Position numbers and translations under genes: made by a program. DNA of 64,000 nt from Amycolatopsis suaedae (GTDB taxonomy: Bacteria; Actinomycetota; Actinomycetes; Mycobacteriales; Pseudonocardiaceae), in assembly GCF_004214935.1 (NCBI RefSeq), contig NZ_SFCC01000008.1, positions 248,001 to 312,000 on the forward strand. The letters run 5' to 3'. The notes beneath the pieces are model-generated. The model searched no databases. It was not told the DNA's origin and was given only the letters and a program-made list of their open reading frames with translations. Positions 43,868 to 52,019 of this stretch are shown piece by piece. The stretch's first letter is position 1; every line of letters starts with the position of its first letter.

Positions 43868-44726
43868 TCGTCTCGCTGTCGCCAAGACCTACAAGCTGTT
43901 CATCGGCGGGAAGTTCCCGCGCTCGGAGTCGGGTCGTTCCTACCCGGTCACCGACGCCAAGGGCGGCTTCCTCGCCAACGCCGCGCACGCGTCCCGCAAG
44001 GACGTCCGCGACGCCGTGGTGGCCGCGCGCAAGGCGTTCGGCGGCTGGTCGGCCGCCACCGCCTACAACCGCGGCCAGGTGCTGTTCCGGGTGGCCGAGG
44101 TGATGGAGGGCCGCCGCGAGCAGTTCGCCGCGGAGGTCGCCGCCTCCGAGGGCGTCTCGGCCAAGGCCGCGCAGTCGCTCGTGGACACCGCCGTCGACCG
44201 GTGGGTCTGGTACGCGGGCTGGACCGACAAGATCGCCACCGTCCTCGGCGCGGCGAACCCGGTGGCGGGGCCGTACTTCTCGTTCACCGTGCCCGAGCCG
44301 ACCGGCGTGGTCGCGGTCCTCGCGCCGCAGCGCTCGTCGCTGCTCGGCCTGGTCAGCGTGCTCGCGCCGGTGCTGGCCGCCGGCAACACCGCGGTCGTGG
44401 TGACCAGCGCCGACCGCCCGCTTCCCGCCATCACGCTGTCCGAGGTCATGGCCACCTCCGACGTCCCTGGCGGGGTGGTCAACATCCTCACCGGCCGGGC
44501 CGCGGAGCTGGGCAGCTGGCTGGCCGCCCACGGCGACGTCAACGCGCTGGACCCGACGGGCGCGGCACCGGAGGACCGGGCCGGGCTGGCCCGCGAGGCC
44601 GCCGGCACCGTCAAGCGGGTCCTGTCGGTGCCGGAGGACGAGCCGTCCTGGACCGACCGGCCGGACATCGCGCGGCTACGCCGCTACCTGGAGCCGAAGA
44701 CCGTCTGGCACCCGCTAGGCCAGTAG
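43860..44726 (+). CDS. Truncated aldehyde dehydrogenase paralog (no catalytic domain)
   Basis: 288 residues against ~480 for the family. It has the N-terminal coenzyme-binding part (YKLFIGGKFPRSESGRSYPV, VPEPTGVVAVLAPQRSSLLG, LAAGNTAVVVTS, PGGVVNILTGRAAELGSWLA) but stops where the catalytic Cys domain should follow; LELGG and the Cys motif are absent. The frame is intact, with an ordinary actinobacterial end, so it looks maintained rather than decayed. It may be a structural partner of the full-length enzyme just upstream. Confidence 0.85.
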   Translation: MSDRLAVAKTYKLFIGGKFPRSESGRSYPVTDAKGGFLANAAHASRKDVRDAVVAARKAFGGWSAATAYNRGQVLFRVAEVMEGRREQFAAEVAASEGVSAKAAQSLVDTAVDRWVWYAGWTDKIATVLGAANPVAGPYFSFTVPEPTGVVAVLAPQRSSLLGLVSVLAPVLAAGNTAVVVTSADRPLPAITLSEVMATSDVPGGVVNILTGRAAELGSWLAAHGDVNALDPTGAAPEDRAGLAREAAGTVKRVLSVPEDEPSWTDRPDIARLRRYLEPKTVWHPLGQ

Positions 44727-45350
44727 CTCCGCGCTGGTCACCGGGCTGCCGGGCAGCGGCGTGGCGCCCTCGGCCCGCAGGCTGTCCAGCATCAGCGCCA
44801 GGCTGCGGGCCGTCGACCGCTGCGCCAGCTCCGAATCCCGGAACGCGAGCTGGCGCAGCAGGGTCGAGAACATGATCGCGATGTCACCGGTGCCGACGTC
44901 GGCCCGCAGGGTGCCCTCGGCCTGCGCGGCGCGGACGATCTCGTCCAGGATCGCCAGCAGCTCGTCGCGGTAGCCGACCGTGCGCGGGTCCTCCTCCAGC
45001 ACCCGCTGCGCGACCGGCGAGTGCATGGCCAGCTGGACGCTGAGCTTGACCTCGCGGCTGTAGTTGAGGAACCGGACGAGCGCGTCCCACGCCGTCGCCG
45101 CCTCCGCCAGCGCCTCCCTGCCGCCGACGCAGGCCGTGCCGAACGCCTCCTGCGCCACCTCCCGGATGAGCGCCTCGCGGTCCGGGAACCGGCGGTACAG
45201 CGTGCCAACCCCGACACCGGCGTGCCTGGCGATCTCCTCCATCGGGACCTCGGCCCCGTGCGAGGCGAACAGCACCCGCGCCGAGGCGAGGATCTGGTCG
45301 CGGTTACGGCGCGCGTCAGCCCGCAGGCTGGTGGGCTGCTCGACGGTCAT
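44715..45350 (-). CDS. TetR-family regulator
   Basis: 211 residues from ATG 45350 (an in-frame ATG at 45359 is possible). HTH RNRDQILASARVLFASHG / VPMEEIARHAGVGVGTLYRRF with the family's TLYRRFPDREAL turn. The C-terminal ligand domain is of the SACE_7040-like/TetR_C_33 kind, and the ligand is unknown. It follows the P450 gene in the same direction, 51 nt after its stop, with a 21-bp palindrome between; it may control itself and the P450. It overlaps the end of the truncated ALDH gene by 12 nt. Confidence 0.88.
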   Translation of the reverse strand: MTVEQPTSLRADARRNRDQILASARVLFASHGAEVPMEEIARHAGVGVGTLYRRFPDREALIREVAQEAFGTACVGGREALAEAATAWDALVRFLNYSREVKLSVQLAMHSPVAQRVLEEDPRTVGYRDELLAILDEIVRAAQAEGTLRADVGTGDIAIMFSTLLRQLAFRDSELAQRSTARSLALMLDSLRAEGATPLPGSPVTSAELLA

Positions 45351-45375
45351 GGCGAGCATTCTTACACCCCGACTT

Positions 45376-45396
45376 AGCGGAAGCCTTACTTCCGCT
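45376..45396. promoter_or_regulatory. 21-bp inverted repeat upstream of TetR gene
   Basis: AGCGGAAG and CTTCCGCT with a 5-base centre CCTTA. It is 25 nt upstream of the TetR ATG, in operator position, and 5 nt after the P450 stop region, so a terminator role is the alternative. Confidence 0.6.
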
Positions 45397-45401
45397 TGAA
45401 C

Positions 45402-46676
45402 TCAGTCGAGGAGAACCGGCAGCGTGTCCACTCCGTAGACGATGGACACCTTGCGGTAGGTCAGCTCGTCCGGGTCGGTGGCCAGGCGGAGCTTCGGGAA
45501 CCGTCGCACCAGGGCCGGGTAGGCCGCACGCAGCTCCATCCTGCCCAGCTCGGCGCCGATGCACCGGTGCACACCCCAGCCGAACGCCAGGTGCGGCGAG
45601 GTCTTGCGGGACGGGTCGAACGACTCCGCGTCCGCGCCGACCGACGCGTGCCGGTTGGCACCGGACAGCGACACCACCACGATGTCGCCCTTGCCGATCG
45701 TCACGCCGCCGACCTCGACCTCATGCCTGGCGAAGCGCGGGAACGCCACCTGCACCACGGTCAGGTACCGCAGCAGCTCCTCGACGAACGGGTTGATGGC
45801 CTTGTCGTCGTCGTGGATGCGCTGGAAGTGTTCCTGGTCACGCAGCAGCACGATGGCACCCAGCGCCAGCATGCTGGCGGTCGTCTCCAGCCCGCCGGTG
45901 AGCACACCGTCGGCCAGCCCCGCCAGCTCACGGTCGGAGACCTCGTCACCGTGTTCCTTGACGATCATGCCGAGCAGGCCGTCGCCGGGCTCCTCGCGCT
46001 GCTTCTTGACGATCTCCAGCAGGTAGGACAGCGATTCGGAGATCGCGCCGAGCGAAGCGGTCGCACCACCGAACAGGTCGAAGCGGGCCGTGCTCAGCCG
46101 CTGGAAGTCGTCGCGGTCCTCATAGGACACACCGAGCAGCTCGCAGATCGTCAGCGAAGGGATCGGCAGCGCGAAGTCCTGCATCAGGTCGACCGGGCCG
46201 GACTTGTTCGCCATCGAATCCAGTTGTTCGTTGACGATCTCGTTGATCCGCGGCGTCAGCCGGTTCAGCCTGCGCATGGTGAACTCGGGCGTCAGCAGGC
46301 CCCGCAGCCGCGTGTGCACCGGCGGGTCGGCGAACCCCAGCCCGCCCGGGTTCTGCTCGTCGGTGGCACCGGCCGTTCCGATGAGGTTCGTGAAATCGTT
46401 ACTGAACGCGTCGGCGGCCCCCAGGACCGCCTTCGCCTCGTCGTACCCCGTGACCAGCCAGGCCTTCATCCCGAACGGCAGCGGGATCTCGCTGACCGGC
46501 TCGCTCTCCCGCACGCGCCGCAGTTCGTCCACCGGGTCGAGCCCGTCCCGCTTCAGCGGCAGCAGCGCCGAGTCCGGGAGGAACGACATGTTGGAGAGGT
46601 CGAACCCCTTCTTCTGCGTCCGCGCGATGTACCGGCGACCCAGCCACCTGGAGATATAGGAGCGTAGGTTCCTCAC
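45402..46676 (-). CDS. Cytochrome P450
   Basis: 424 residues. Soluble bacterial P450: I-helix GGLETTAS (261-268) with the acid-alcohol pair, ExxR at Glu300-Arg303 (EELLR), heme loop FGWGVHRCIGAELG with Cys372. The C-helix FADPPVHTRLRGLLTPEFT is typical. An N-terminal basic, partly hydrophobic stretch (MRNLRSYISRWLGRRYIAR) is unusual and could bind a membrane surface. No ferredoxin gene is next to it. Substrate unknown; no biosynthetic cluster nearby. GTG start with TACGTT 7 nt upstream. Confidence 0.92.
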   Translation of the reverse strand: MRNLRSYISRWLGRRYIARTQKKGFDLSNMSFLPDSALLPLKRDGLDPVDELRRVRESEPVSEIPLPFGMKAWLVTGYDEAKAVLGAADAFSNDFTNLIGTAGATDEQNPGGLGFADPPVHTRLRGLLTPEFTMRRLNRLTPRINEIVNEQLDSMANKSGPVDLMQDFALPIPSLTICELLGVSYEDRDDFQRLSTARFDLFGGATASLGAISESLSYLLEIVKKQREEPGDGLLGMIVKEHGDEVSDRELAGLADGVLTGGLETTASMLALGAIVLLRDQEHFQRIHDDDKAINPFVEELLRYLTVVQVAFPRFARHEVEVGGVTIGKGDIVVVSLSGANRHASVGADAESFDPSRKTSPHLAFGWGVHRCIGAELGRMELRAAYPALVRRFPKLRLATDPDELTYRKVSIVYGVDTLPVLLD

Positions 46677-46683
46677 TCTGCGG

Positions 46684-46689
46684 AACGTA
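46684..46689 (-). promoter_or_regulatory. Putative -10 box TACGTT for P450 gene
   Basis: Minus-strand TACGTT ends 7 nt before the P450 GTG. Confidence 0.5.
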
Positions 46690-46713
46690 CCTCACCCAAG
46701 CTGAGACAACCCT

Positions 46714-46725
46714 GGGGTATACCCC
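46714..46725. promoter_or_regulatory. Perfect 12-bp palindrome GGGGTATACCCC upstream of P450
   Basis: Centred about 30 bp upstream of the P450 -10 box, overlapping or just above the -35 position, so a regulator bound here would affect the P450 promoter. Also lies 17 bp from the stop of the helicase gene. Confidence 0.5.
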
Positions 46726-46741
46726 CCATTTGTCCCTGATG

Positions 46742-49267
46742 TCACACGGAAGCGAACCCGCTGAGCTGGTCGACGGTCACGACCCGGACCACGGCGGCGC
46801 CCGCCTCGTCCGACGCCGCCAGGTCGACCTCCGCGCTGATCCCCCAGTCGTGGTCGCCGTCCGGGTCGTCGAAGATCTGCCGGACCCGCCACACCTCGGG
46901 CTCGCGCTCGATCAGCAGCAGCGCGGGCCCGCGGGCGTCCGGCCCGGTGCTCAGCTCGTCGTGCTGCTCGAAGTAGTCCGCCATGGCCTCGGCCCACGCC
47001 TGCGCGTCCCAGCCGGCGGCACCGTCCAGCTCGCCGAGCGCGTCCCAGTCCCGGCGGGCGGCCAGCTCGACGCGGCGGAACAGCTGGTTGCGCACCAGCA
47101 CCCGGAACGCCCGCTCGTTGCGGGTGACCGGGGGCGGCCCTTCCGGCGGCGCCGTCGGCACCGGGCCCTCCTGCTCCGGGTGACGCAGCGCCTCCCACTC
47201 GTCGAGCAGGCTGGAGTCGACCTGGCGTACCAGCTCGCCCAGCCACTCGATGAGGTCCTGCAGCGGCTCGGTCTTGGCCTCGTCGGGCACCGTGTGCCGC
47301 AGCGCGTCGTAGGTGTCGGCGAGGTAGCGCAGCACCAGCCCTTCCGAGCGGGCCAGCGAGTAGAAGCCGACGTACTCGGTGAAGTTCATCGCCCGCTCGT
47401 ACATGTCGCGCACGACCGACTTCGGCGCCAGCTCGTAGTCATCCACCCAGGGATGCCCCTGGCGGTAGCGGCTGTACGCGGCCAGCAGCAGGTCCTCCAG
47501 CGGCTTGGGGTGGGTGACCTCCTCCAGCAGCTCCATCCGCTCGTCGTACTCGATGCCCTCGGCCTTCATCGCCTGCACGGCCTCGCCGCGGGCCTTGAAC
47601 TGCTGCGCGGACAGTACCGGTCGCGGGTTGTCCACCGTGGATTCCACAATGGACACGACGTCGAGCGCGTAGGACGGCGACTCCGGGTCGAGCAGCTCGA
47701 TCGCGGCCAGCGCGAACGGTGACAGCGGCTGGTTGAGCGCGAAGTCGAACTGCAGGTCGACGGTCAGCCGCACGATCCGCCCCTCGGCGTCCGGCTCGGG
47801 CAGCCGCTCCACCACGCCCGCGGCCAGCAGCGCGCGGTAGATCGCGATGGCCCTGCGGATGAGCCGCCGCTGCGTGGGCCGGTCGGAGTGGTTGTCCTCC
47901 AGCAGGTGACGCATGTGCTCGAAGGCGTTGCCCGGCCGGGAGATGACGTTGAGCAGCATCGAGTGCGACACCGTGAAGCTGGACGTCAGCGGCTCGGGCG
48001 CCGCGGCCACCAGCCGCTCGAAGGTGCTGTCGGTCCAGTTGACGAACCCCTCCGGCGCCTTCTTGCGGACGATCTTGCGCTTCTTCTTCGGGTCGTCACC
48101 GGCCTTCTCCAGCGCCTTGGCGTTCTCGATGACGTGGTCGGGCGCCTGCACGACGACGTAGCCGTCGGTGTCGTACCCGGCCCGGCCCGCCCGGCCGGCG
48201 ATCTGGTGGAACTCGCGGGCCTTGAGGTGGCGCTGGCGGACGCCGTCGTACTTGGTCAGCGCGGAGAACACCACCGTGCGGATGGGCACGTTGATGCCGA
48301 CGCCGAGGGTGTCGGTCCCGCAGATCACCTTGAGCAGCCCGGCCTGCGCCAGCTGCTCGACCAGCCGCCGGTACTTGGGCAGCATGCCGGCGTGATGCAC
48401 CCCGATGCCGTGGCGGACCAGCCGCGACAGCGTCTTGCCGAACCCGGCGGAAAACCGGAACTCGCCGATCTGCTCGGCGATCGCGGCCTTCTCGGCCTTG
48501 CCGCAGACGTTGATGCTCATCAGCGCCTGCGCCCGCTCGACGGCGGCGGCCTGCGAGAAGTGCACCACGTACACCGGCGCCTGGCCGCCGTTCAACAACT
48601 CCGACATCGTCTCGTGCAGCGGGGTGAGCGCGTAGCGGAAGGTCAGCGGCACCGGCCGCTGGGCCGAGGTCACCACCGCGGTGGACCGGCCGGTGCGCCG
48701 GGTCAGGTCCTTCTCGAAGAACGTGACGTCGCCCAGCGTCGCCGACATCAGCACGAACTGCGCGTTCGGCAGCTCCAGCAGCGGCACCTGCCAGGCCCAG
48801 CCGCGGTCGGGCTCGGAGTAGAAGTGGAACTCGTCGGCGACGACCTGGCCGACGTCGGCGTCCGCACCGAAGCGCAACGCGACGTTGGCCAGGATTTCAG
48901 CGGTACAGCAGATGATCGGGGCATCCGGGTTGACGCTGGAGTCGCCGGTCATCATGCCGACGTTGTCGGCGCCGAAGATCTCGATCAGCTGGAAGAACTT
49001 CTCCGAGACCAGCGCCTTGATCGGCGCCGTGTAGAAGCTGCGTACGCCGTTCGCCAGTGCCGTGAAATGCGCACCGACCGCCACCAGGCTCTTGCCGGAT
49101 CCGGTCGGGGTCGACAGGATGACATTGGCCCCCGACACCACCTCGATCAGCGCCTCCTCCTGCGCCGGGTACAGCTGCAGGTCCCGCCCGGACGCCCAGT
49201 CGGAGAACGCCTCGAACAGGGAGTCGGGATCGGGCTGGGCGGGGACGGCGTCGGCTAGAGGAGTCAT
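46742..49267 (-). CDS. DEAD/DEAH-box RNA helicase with DUF3516 C-terminal region
   Basis: 841 residues from ATG 49267 (in-frame ATG at 49294 possible). Ski2-like superfamily 2 helicase: YPAQEEALIEVVSG (Q-like), Walker A STPTGSGKSLVAV, motif II VADEFHF, motif III MSATLGD, motif V GTDTLGVGINVPI, motif VI HQIAGRAGRAGYD. The C-terminal ~400 residues (SFTVSHSMLLNVISRPGNAF, FALNQPLSPFALAAIELL, ending WGISAEVDLAASDE) are the actinobacterial DUF3516 region. Probably RNA metabolism; substrate not established. Divergent from the gene at 49377. Confidence 0.9.
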   Translation of the reverse strand: MTPLADAVPAQPDPDSLFEAFSDWASGRDLQLYPAQEEALIEVVSGANVILSTPTGSGKSLVAVGAHFTALANGVRSFYTAPIKALVSEKFFQLIEIFGADNVGMMTGDSSVNPDAPIICCTAEILANVALRFGADADVGQVVADEFHFYSEPDRGWAWQVPLLELPNAQFVLMSATLGDVTFFEKDLTRRTGRSTAVVTSAQRPVPLTFRYALTPLHETMSELLNGGQAPVYVVHFSQAAAVERAQALMSINVCGKAEKAAIAEQIGEFRFSAGFGKTLSRLVRHGIGVHHAGMLPKYRRLVEQLAQAGLLKVICGTDTLGVGINVPIRTVVFSALTKYDGVRQRHLKAREFHQIAGRAGRAGYDTDGYVVVQAPDHVIENAKALEKAGDDPKKKRKIVRKKAPEGFVNWTDSTFERLVAAAPEPLTSSFTVSHSMLLNVISRPGNAFEHMRHLLEDNHSDRPTQRRLIRRAIAIYRALLAAGVVERLPEPDAEGRIVRLTVDLQFDFALNQPLSPFALAAIELLDPESPSYALDVVSIVESTVDNPRPVLSAQQFKARGEAVQAMKAEGIEYDERMELLEEVTHPKPLEDLLLAAYSRYRQGHPWVDDYELAPKSVVRDMYERAMNFTEYVGFYSLARSEGLVLRYLADTYDALRHTVPDEAKTEPLQDLIEWLGELVRQVDSSLLDEWEALRHPEQEGPVPTAPPEGPPPVTRNERAFRVLVRNQLFRRVELAARRDWDALGELDGAAGWDAQAWAEAMADYFEQHDELSTGPDARGPALLLIEREPEVWRVRQIFDDPDGDHDWGISAEVDLAASDEAGAAVVRVVTVDQLSGFASV

Positions 49268-49376
49268 CAGGACGCCAATTGTCTCATCCGGCATCGAGGT
49301 GGCCGGGGGTGATCGCGGCTGCGGCACGGAACCCGTAGGCTGCGCATGTCGCGCGTGGTAATCCGGAGGACGGTAA

Positions 49377-50624
49377 ATGGCACAGGACATCATCCCGATC
49401 GAGCTCGGGCTGCCGCAGGGCGACCTGGTCACCCTGTGGGCGCCACGCTGGCGGGAGGACGGCGAGGAGTGGGAGGCGTTCCTCGGTGACGACGAGGACC
49501 TGTACGCCTTTCCCGACGCCGCCCACCTGGCGGCGTTCGTGCGCACCTCCGGCGAGCACGATCTGGCCGACCATCCCGCGTGGAACACCGTGCCGGTGCT
49601 CAACGTCCCCGAGCTGATCCCCGACGACGACCACTCCTACGACCTGGTGGGCGTGCCGGAGCTGGTCGCCGAGGAGCCGGACTCCTGGACCATCGCCGAG
49701 CTGGCCGAGATCGTCGGCATCGTCCGGTCGCTCGCCGACGTCTGCGAGCTGGACGACGTCCACGAGGTGCTCGACGGCTGCGAGGGCTTCTCGCTGCTGG
49801 ATCAGGGCCGCCTGCCGTTCACCGGCCGCGAGGGCGAGCGGCTGTGGACCGACCTGTCGGAGACCGTCTCGGAGAAGTGGGACAGCGTCCTCGACGCGAT
49901 CGACCAGCTGGTGACCGTTCCCGACGTCGACCAGAAGCTGCTCGAGCAGACCGCCGAGGAGCTGGCGACGTTCCTGGAGGAGTCGGCGGAGGCCGAGGCG
50001 GGCGTCGACGCCGTCGACGAGGACCTGGACAGCGACGCCGACTCCGACGAGGTCGCCGAGGAGCGCACCGGCTTCTGGGCCGAGGTCGGCATCGACCCGA
50101 TCAAGATCGTGATCGGCTCGGACGAGTACTACACCCTGCGCTGCTACCTCGACGACGAGCCGATCTTCCTCGGTTCCGCGGGCCGCGTCGACGTCTTCCG
50201 TTCGGCCAAGGCCCTGCAGCGCGCGCTGGTCGACGGCAAGGACTTCGCAGGCACCGACCTCGCCGAGGTGTCCACTTGGGACGAGGTGCTGACCAAGGCC
50301 ACCGGCGGTGAGCTGGAGGTCGAGGTCGACGACGACAACACCTACCAGCTGTCCGGTCTCGACGACGACATCGCCGAGGGGCCGGAGGCCATCGACCCGA
50401 CCCAGCTGGAGCTGGCGGTCGAACTGCTCACCGACGCCGCCGAGTGGGCCGAGGACAAGGACGTCGAGGAGGCACTGTCCACTTCGGAGAGCCTCGGCTG
50501 GCTGGTGTCCTACGTCCTCAAGCCGGACCCGAACCGCCTGGCCCCGAGCGCGCCGTTCGACGCGGAGCAGGGCGAGTGGCGCAAGCTGGTCGAGGCGTTC
50601 GAGGACCGCCTGCGGGTGCACTGA
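49377..50624 (+). CDS. Conserved acidic protein (Rv3311-like), unknown function
   Basis: 415 residues, strongly acidic (for example EAGVDAVDEDLDSDADSDEV near 205-225). Begins MAQDIIPIELGLPQGDLVTL, followed by two similar halves that both contain a short beta-rich segment ending in a (Y/V)xFPDAAHLAAFV or VFRSAKALQRAL helix, suggesting an internal duplication. ATG with GGAGG 8 nt upstream. Position next to add and the pyrimidine genes matches Rv3311 of M. tuberculosis, which it resembles from memory. No catalytic motif seen. Confidence 0.8.
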   Translation: MAQDIIPIELGLPQGDLVTLWAPRWREDGEEWEAFLGDDEDLYAFPDAAHLAAFVRTSGEHDLADHPAWNTVPVLNVPELIPDDDHSYDLVGVPELVAEEPDSWTIAELAEIVGIVRSLADVCELDDVHEVLDGCEGFSLLDQGRLPFTGREGERLWTDLSETVSEKWDSVLDAIDQLVTVPDVDQKLLEQTAEELATFLEESAEAEAGVDAVDEDLDSDADSDEVAEERTGFWAEVGIDPIKIVIGSDEYYTLRCYLDDEPIFLGSAGRVDVFRSAKALQRALVDGKDFAGTDLAEVSTWDEVLTKATGGELEVEVDDDNTYQLSGLDDDIAEGPEAIDPTQLELAVELLTDAAEWAEDKDVEEALSTSESLGWLVSYVLKPDPNRLAPSAPFDAEQGEWRKLVEAFEDRLRVH

Positions 50625-50669
50625 CCGGAGTCAGCGCACCCGCTGCGCCCACGAAGGTGTGAGCTTCGA

Positions 50670-51785
50670 TCACCCGGTCGAAGCTTCGCTCGCCAGCTTG
50701 GCGTAACCCGGCTTGATCACGGTGTTGATCAGGTCGAGGCGGCGATCGAAGTCGAGGAATGCGGACTTCATCGCATTGATGGTGAACCACTGCATGTCGG
50801 CGAGGTCGTATCCGAACGCCTCCGTCAGTGCGGCGAACTCACTGGAGACCGTGCAACCGCTCATCAGCCGGTTGTCGGTGTTGACCGTGACCCGGAACCG
50901 CAGCTTGGTGAGCAGTCCGATGGGATGCTCGGCGATCGACGGCGCCGCTCCGGTCTGGACATTCGACGACGGGCACAGCTCCAGCGGGATACGCCGGTCG
51001 CGCACATATCCGGCCAGGCGGCCCAGTTGCGCCTCGCCGTCCGCGCCGACCTTGATGTCGTCGATGATGCGGACGCCGTGCCCGAGGCGTTCGGCACCGC
51101 AGTGCTGAATAGCCTCCCAAATGGACGCCAAACCGAATGCCTCGCCGGCATGAATAGTGAAATGCGCATTGTTCGTGCGCAGATATTCGAACGCGTCCAG
51201 GTTGCGGGTGGGCGGATATCCGGCTTCCGGTCCGGCGATATCGAAACCGGCGACGCCGCCGTCCCGATAACGCACGGCGAGTTCGGCGATCTCCTGCGCG
51301 CGGGCGTGCTGACGCATGGCACACAGCAGCGTGCCGACCCGGATCGGCGTGCCCGCGGCCGCGGCCCGTCGCTCACCCTCGGCGAACCCGGCCTGCACAG
51401 CCTCAATCACTCGTTCGAGCGATAGCCCTCCGTCAGCGAACAGTTCCGGTGCGTAGCGGACCTCGGCGTACACGACACCGTCCGCCGCGAGGTCCTCCGC
51501 GCACTCCGCGGCGACGCGGACCAGCGCGTCCTCGGTCTGCATCACGCCGCAGGTGTGGGCGAACGTCTCCAGGTAGGACTCCAGCGAGCCGGAGTCGGCG
51601 GCCTGCCGGAACCACCTGCCGAGGTCGTCGACGTCGGTGGTCGGCAGCGCGCTGTAGCCCGTGGCCTCGGCCAGTTCCACGACGGTACGCGGCCGCAGGC
51701 CACCGTCCAGGTGATCATGCAGCAGCACCTTGGGGGCGCGGCGGATGGTTTCCAGGTCGAGGGTGGGGTTCGGCGAGGTTGACAT
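50670..51785 (-). CDS. add: Adenosine deaminase
   Basis: 371 residues. Zinc enzyme converting (deoxy)adenosine to (deoxy)inosine, the substrate of DeoD. Motifs: [21 protein letters not shown] with the metal His and catalytic Glu, LGHGVRI, and [11 protein letters not shown] for the second metal/catalytic Asp. ATG with TACCGT 6 nt upstream, so leaderless. A stretch at about 51090-51290 uses many A/T-ending codons (AAT, CAT, ACT, ATT, TTG), unlike the rest of the gene. Converges on the Rv3311-like gene. Confidence 0.94.
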   Translation of the reverse strand: MSTSPNPTLDLETIRRAPKVLLHDHLDGGLRPRTVVELAEATGYSALPTTDVDDLGRWFRQAADSGSLESYLETFAHTCGVMQTEDALVRVAAECAEDLAADGVVYAEVRYAPELFADGGLSLERVIEAVQAGFAEGERRAAAAGTPIRVGTLLCAMRQHARAQEIAELAVRYRDGGVAGFDIAGPEAGYPPTRNLDAFEYLRTNNAHFTIHAGEAFGLASIWEAIQHCGAERLGHGVRIIDDIKVGADGEAQLGRLAGYVRDRRIPLELCPSSNVQTGAAPSIAEHPIGLLTKLRFRVTVNTDNRLMSGCTVSSEFAALTEAFGYDLADMQWFTINAMKSAFLDFDRRLDLINTVIKPGYAKLASEASTG

Positions 51786-51791
51786 GGGCCA

Positions 51792-51797
51792 ACGGTA
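51792..51797 (-). promoter_or_regulatory. Putative -10 box TACCGT for add
   Basis: Minus-strand TACCGT ends 6 nt before the add ATG at 51785. Confidence 0.5.
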
Positions 51798-52019
51798 CTC
51801 CGAGCGGCCGCTCCGAACGCAGGTCCGCGCGGTGTAGTCTCGTCACCTACACCGACGTAACTCTCACGTTCGACTTCACCGTGAGCTTTGTCGATCAAGC
51901 CCAGGAATCGGCCATAGAGATGAGTTGCTCCATTGCAATTCACCGGGGGCGCCACTGAGAGCAATTGGGCGGTCGCTAAGCTCGCTGTAGTCCCTTCCCC
52001 ACTGACGGAGGACACCGCA

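Noticed and set aside
46714..46725. Copper-responsive CsoR operator
   Set aside because: CsoR sites have the TACCCC...GGGGTA order; here the halves are reversed, and no csoR or copper gene is nearby.
50670..51785. Inactive adenosine deaminase because NTDN replaces NTDD
   Set aside because: NTDNRLMS is the usual form in actinobacterial adenosine deaminases as remembered; the other catalytic motifs are intact.
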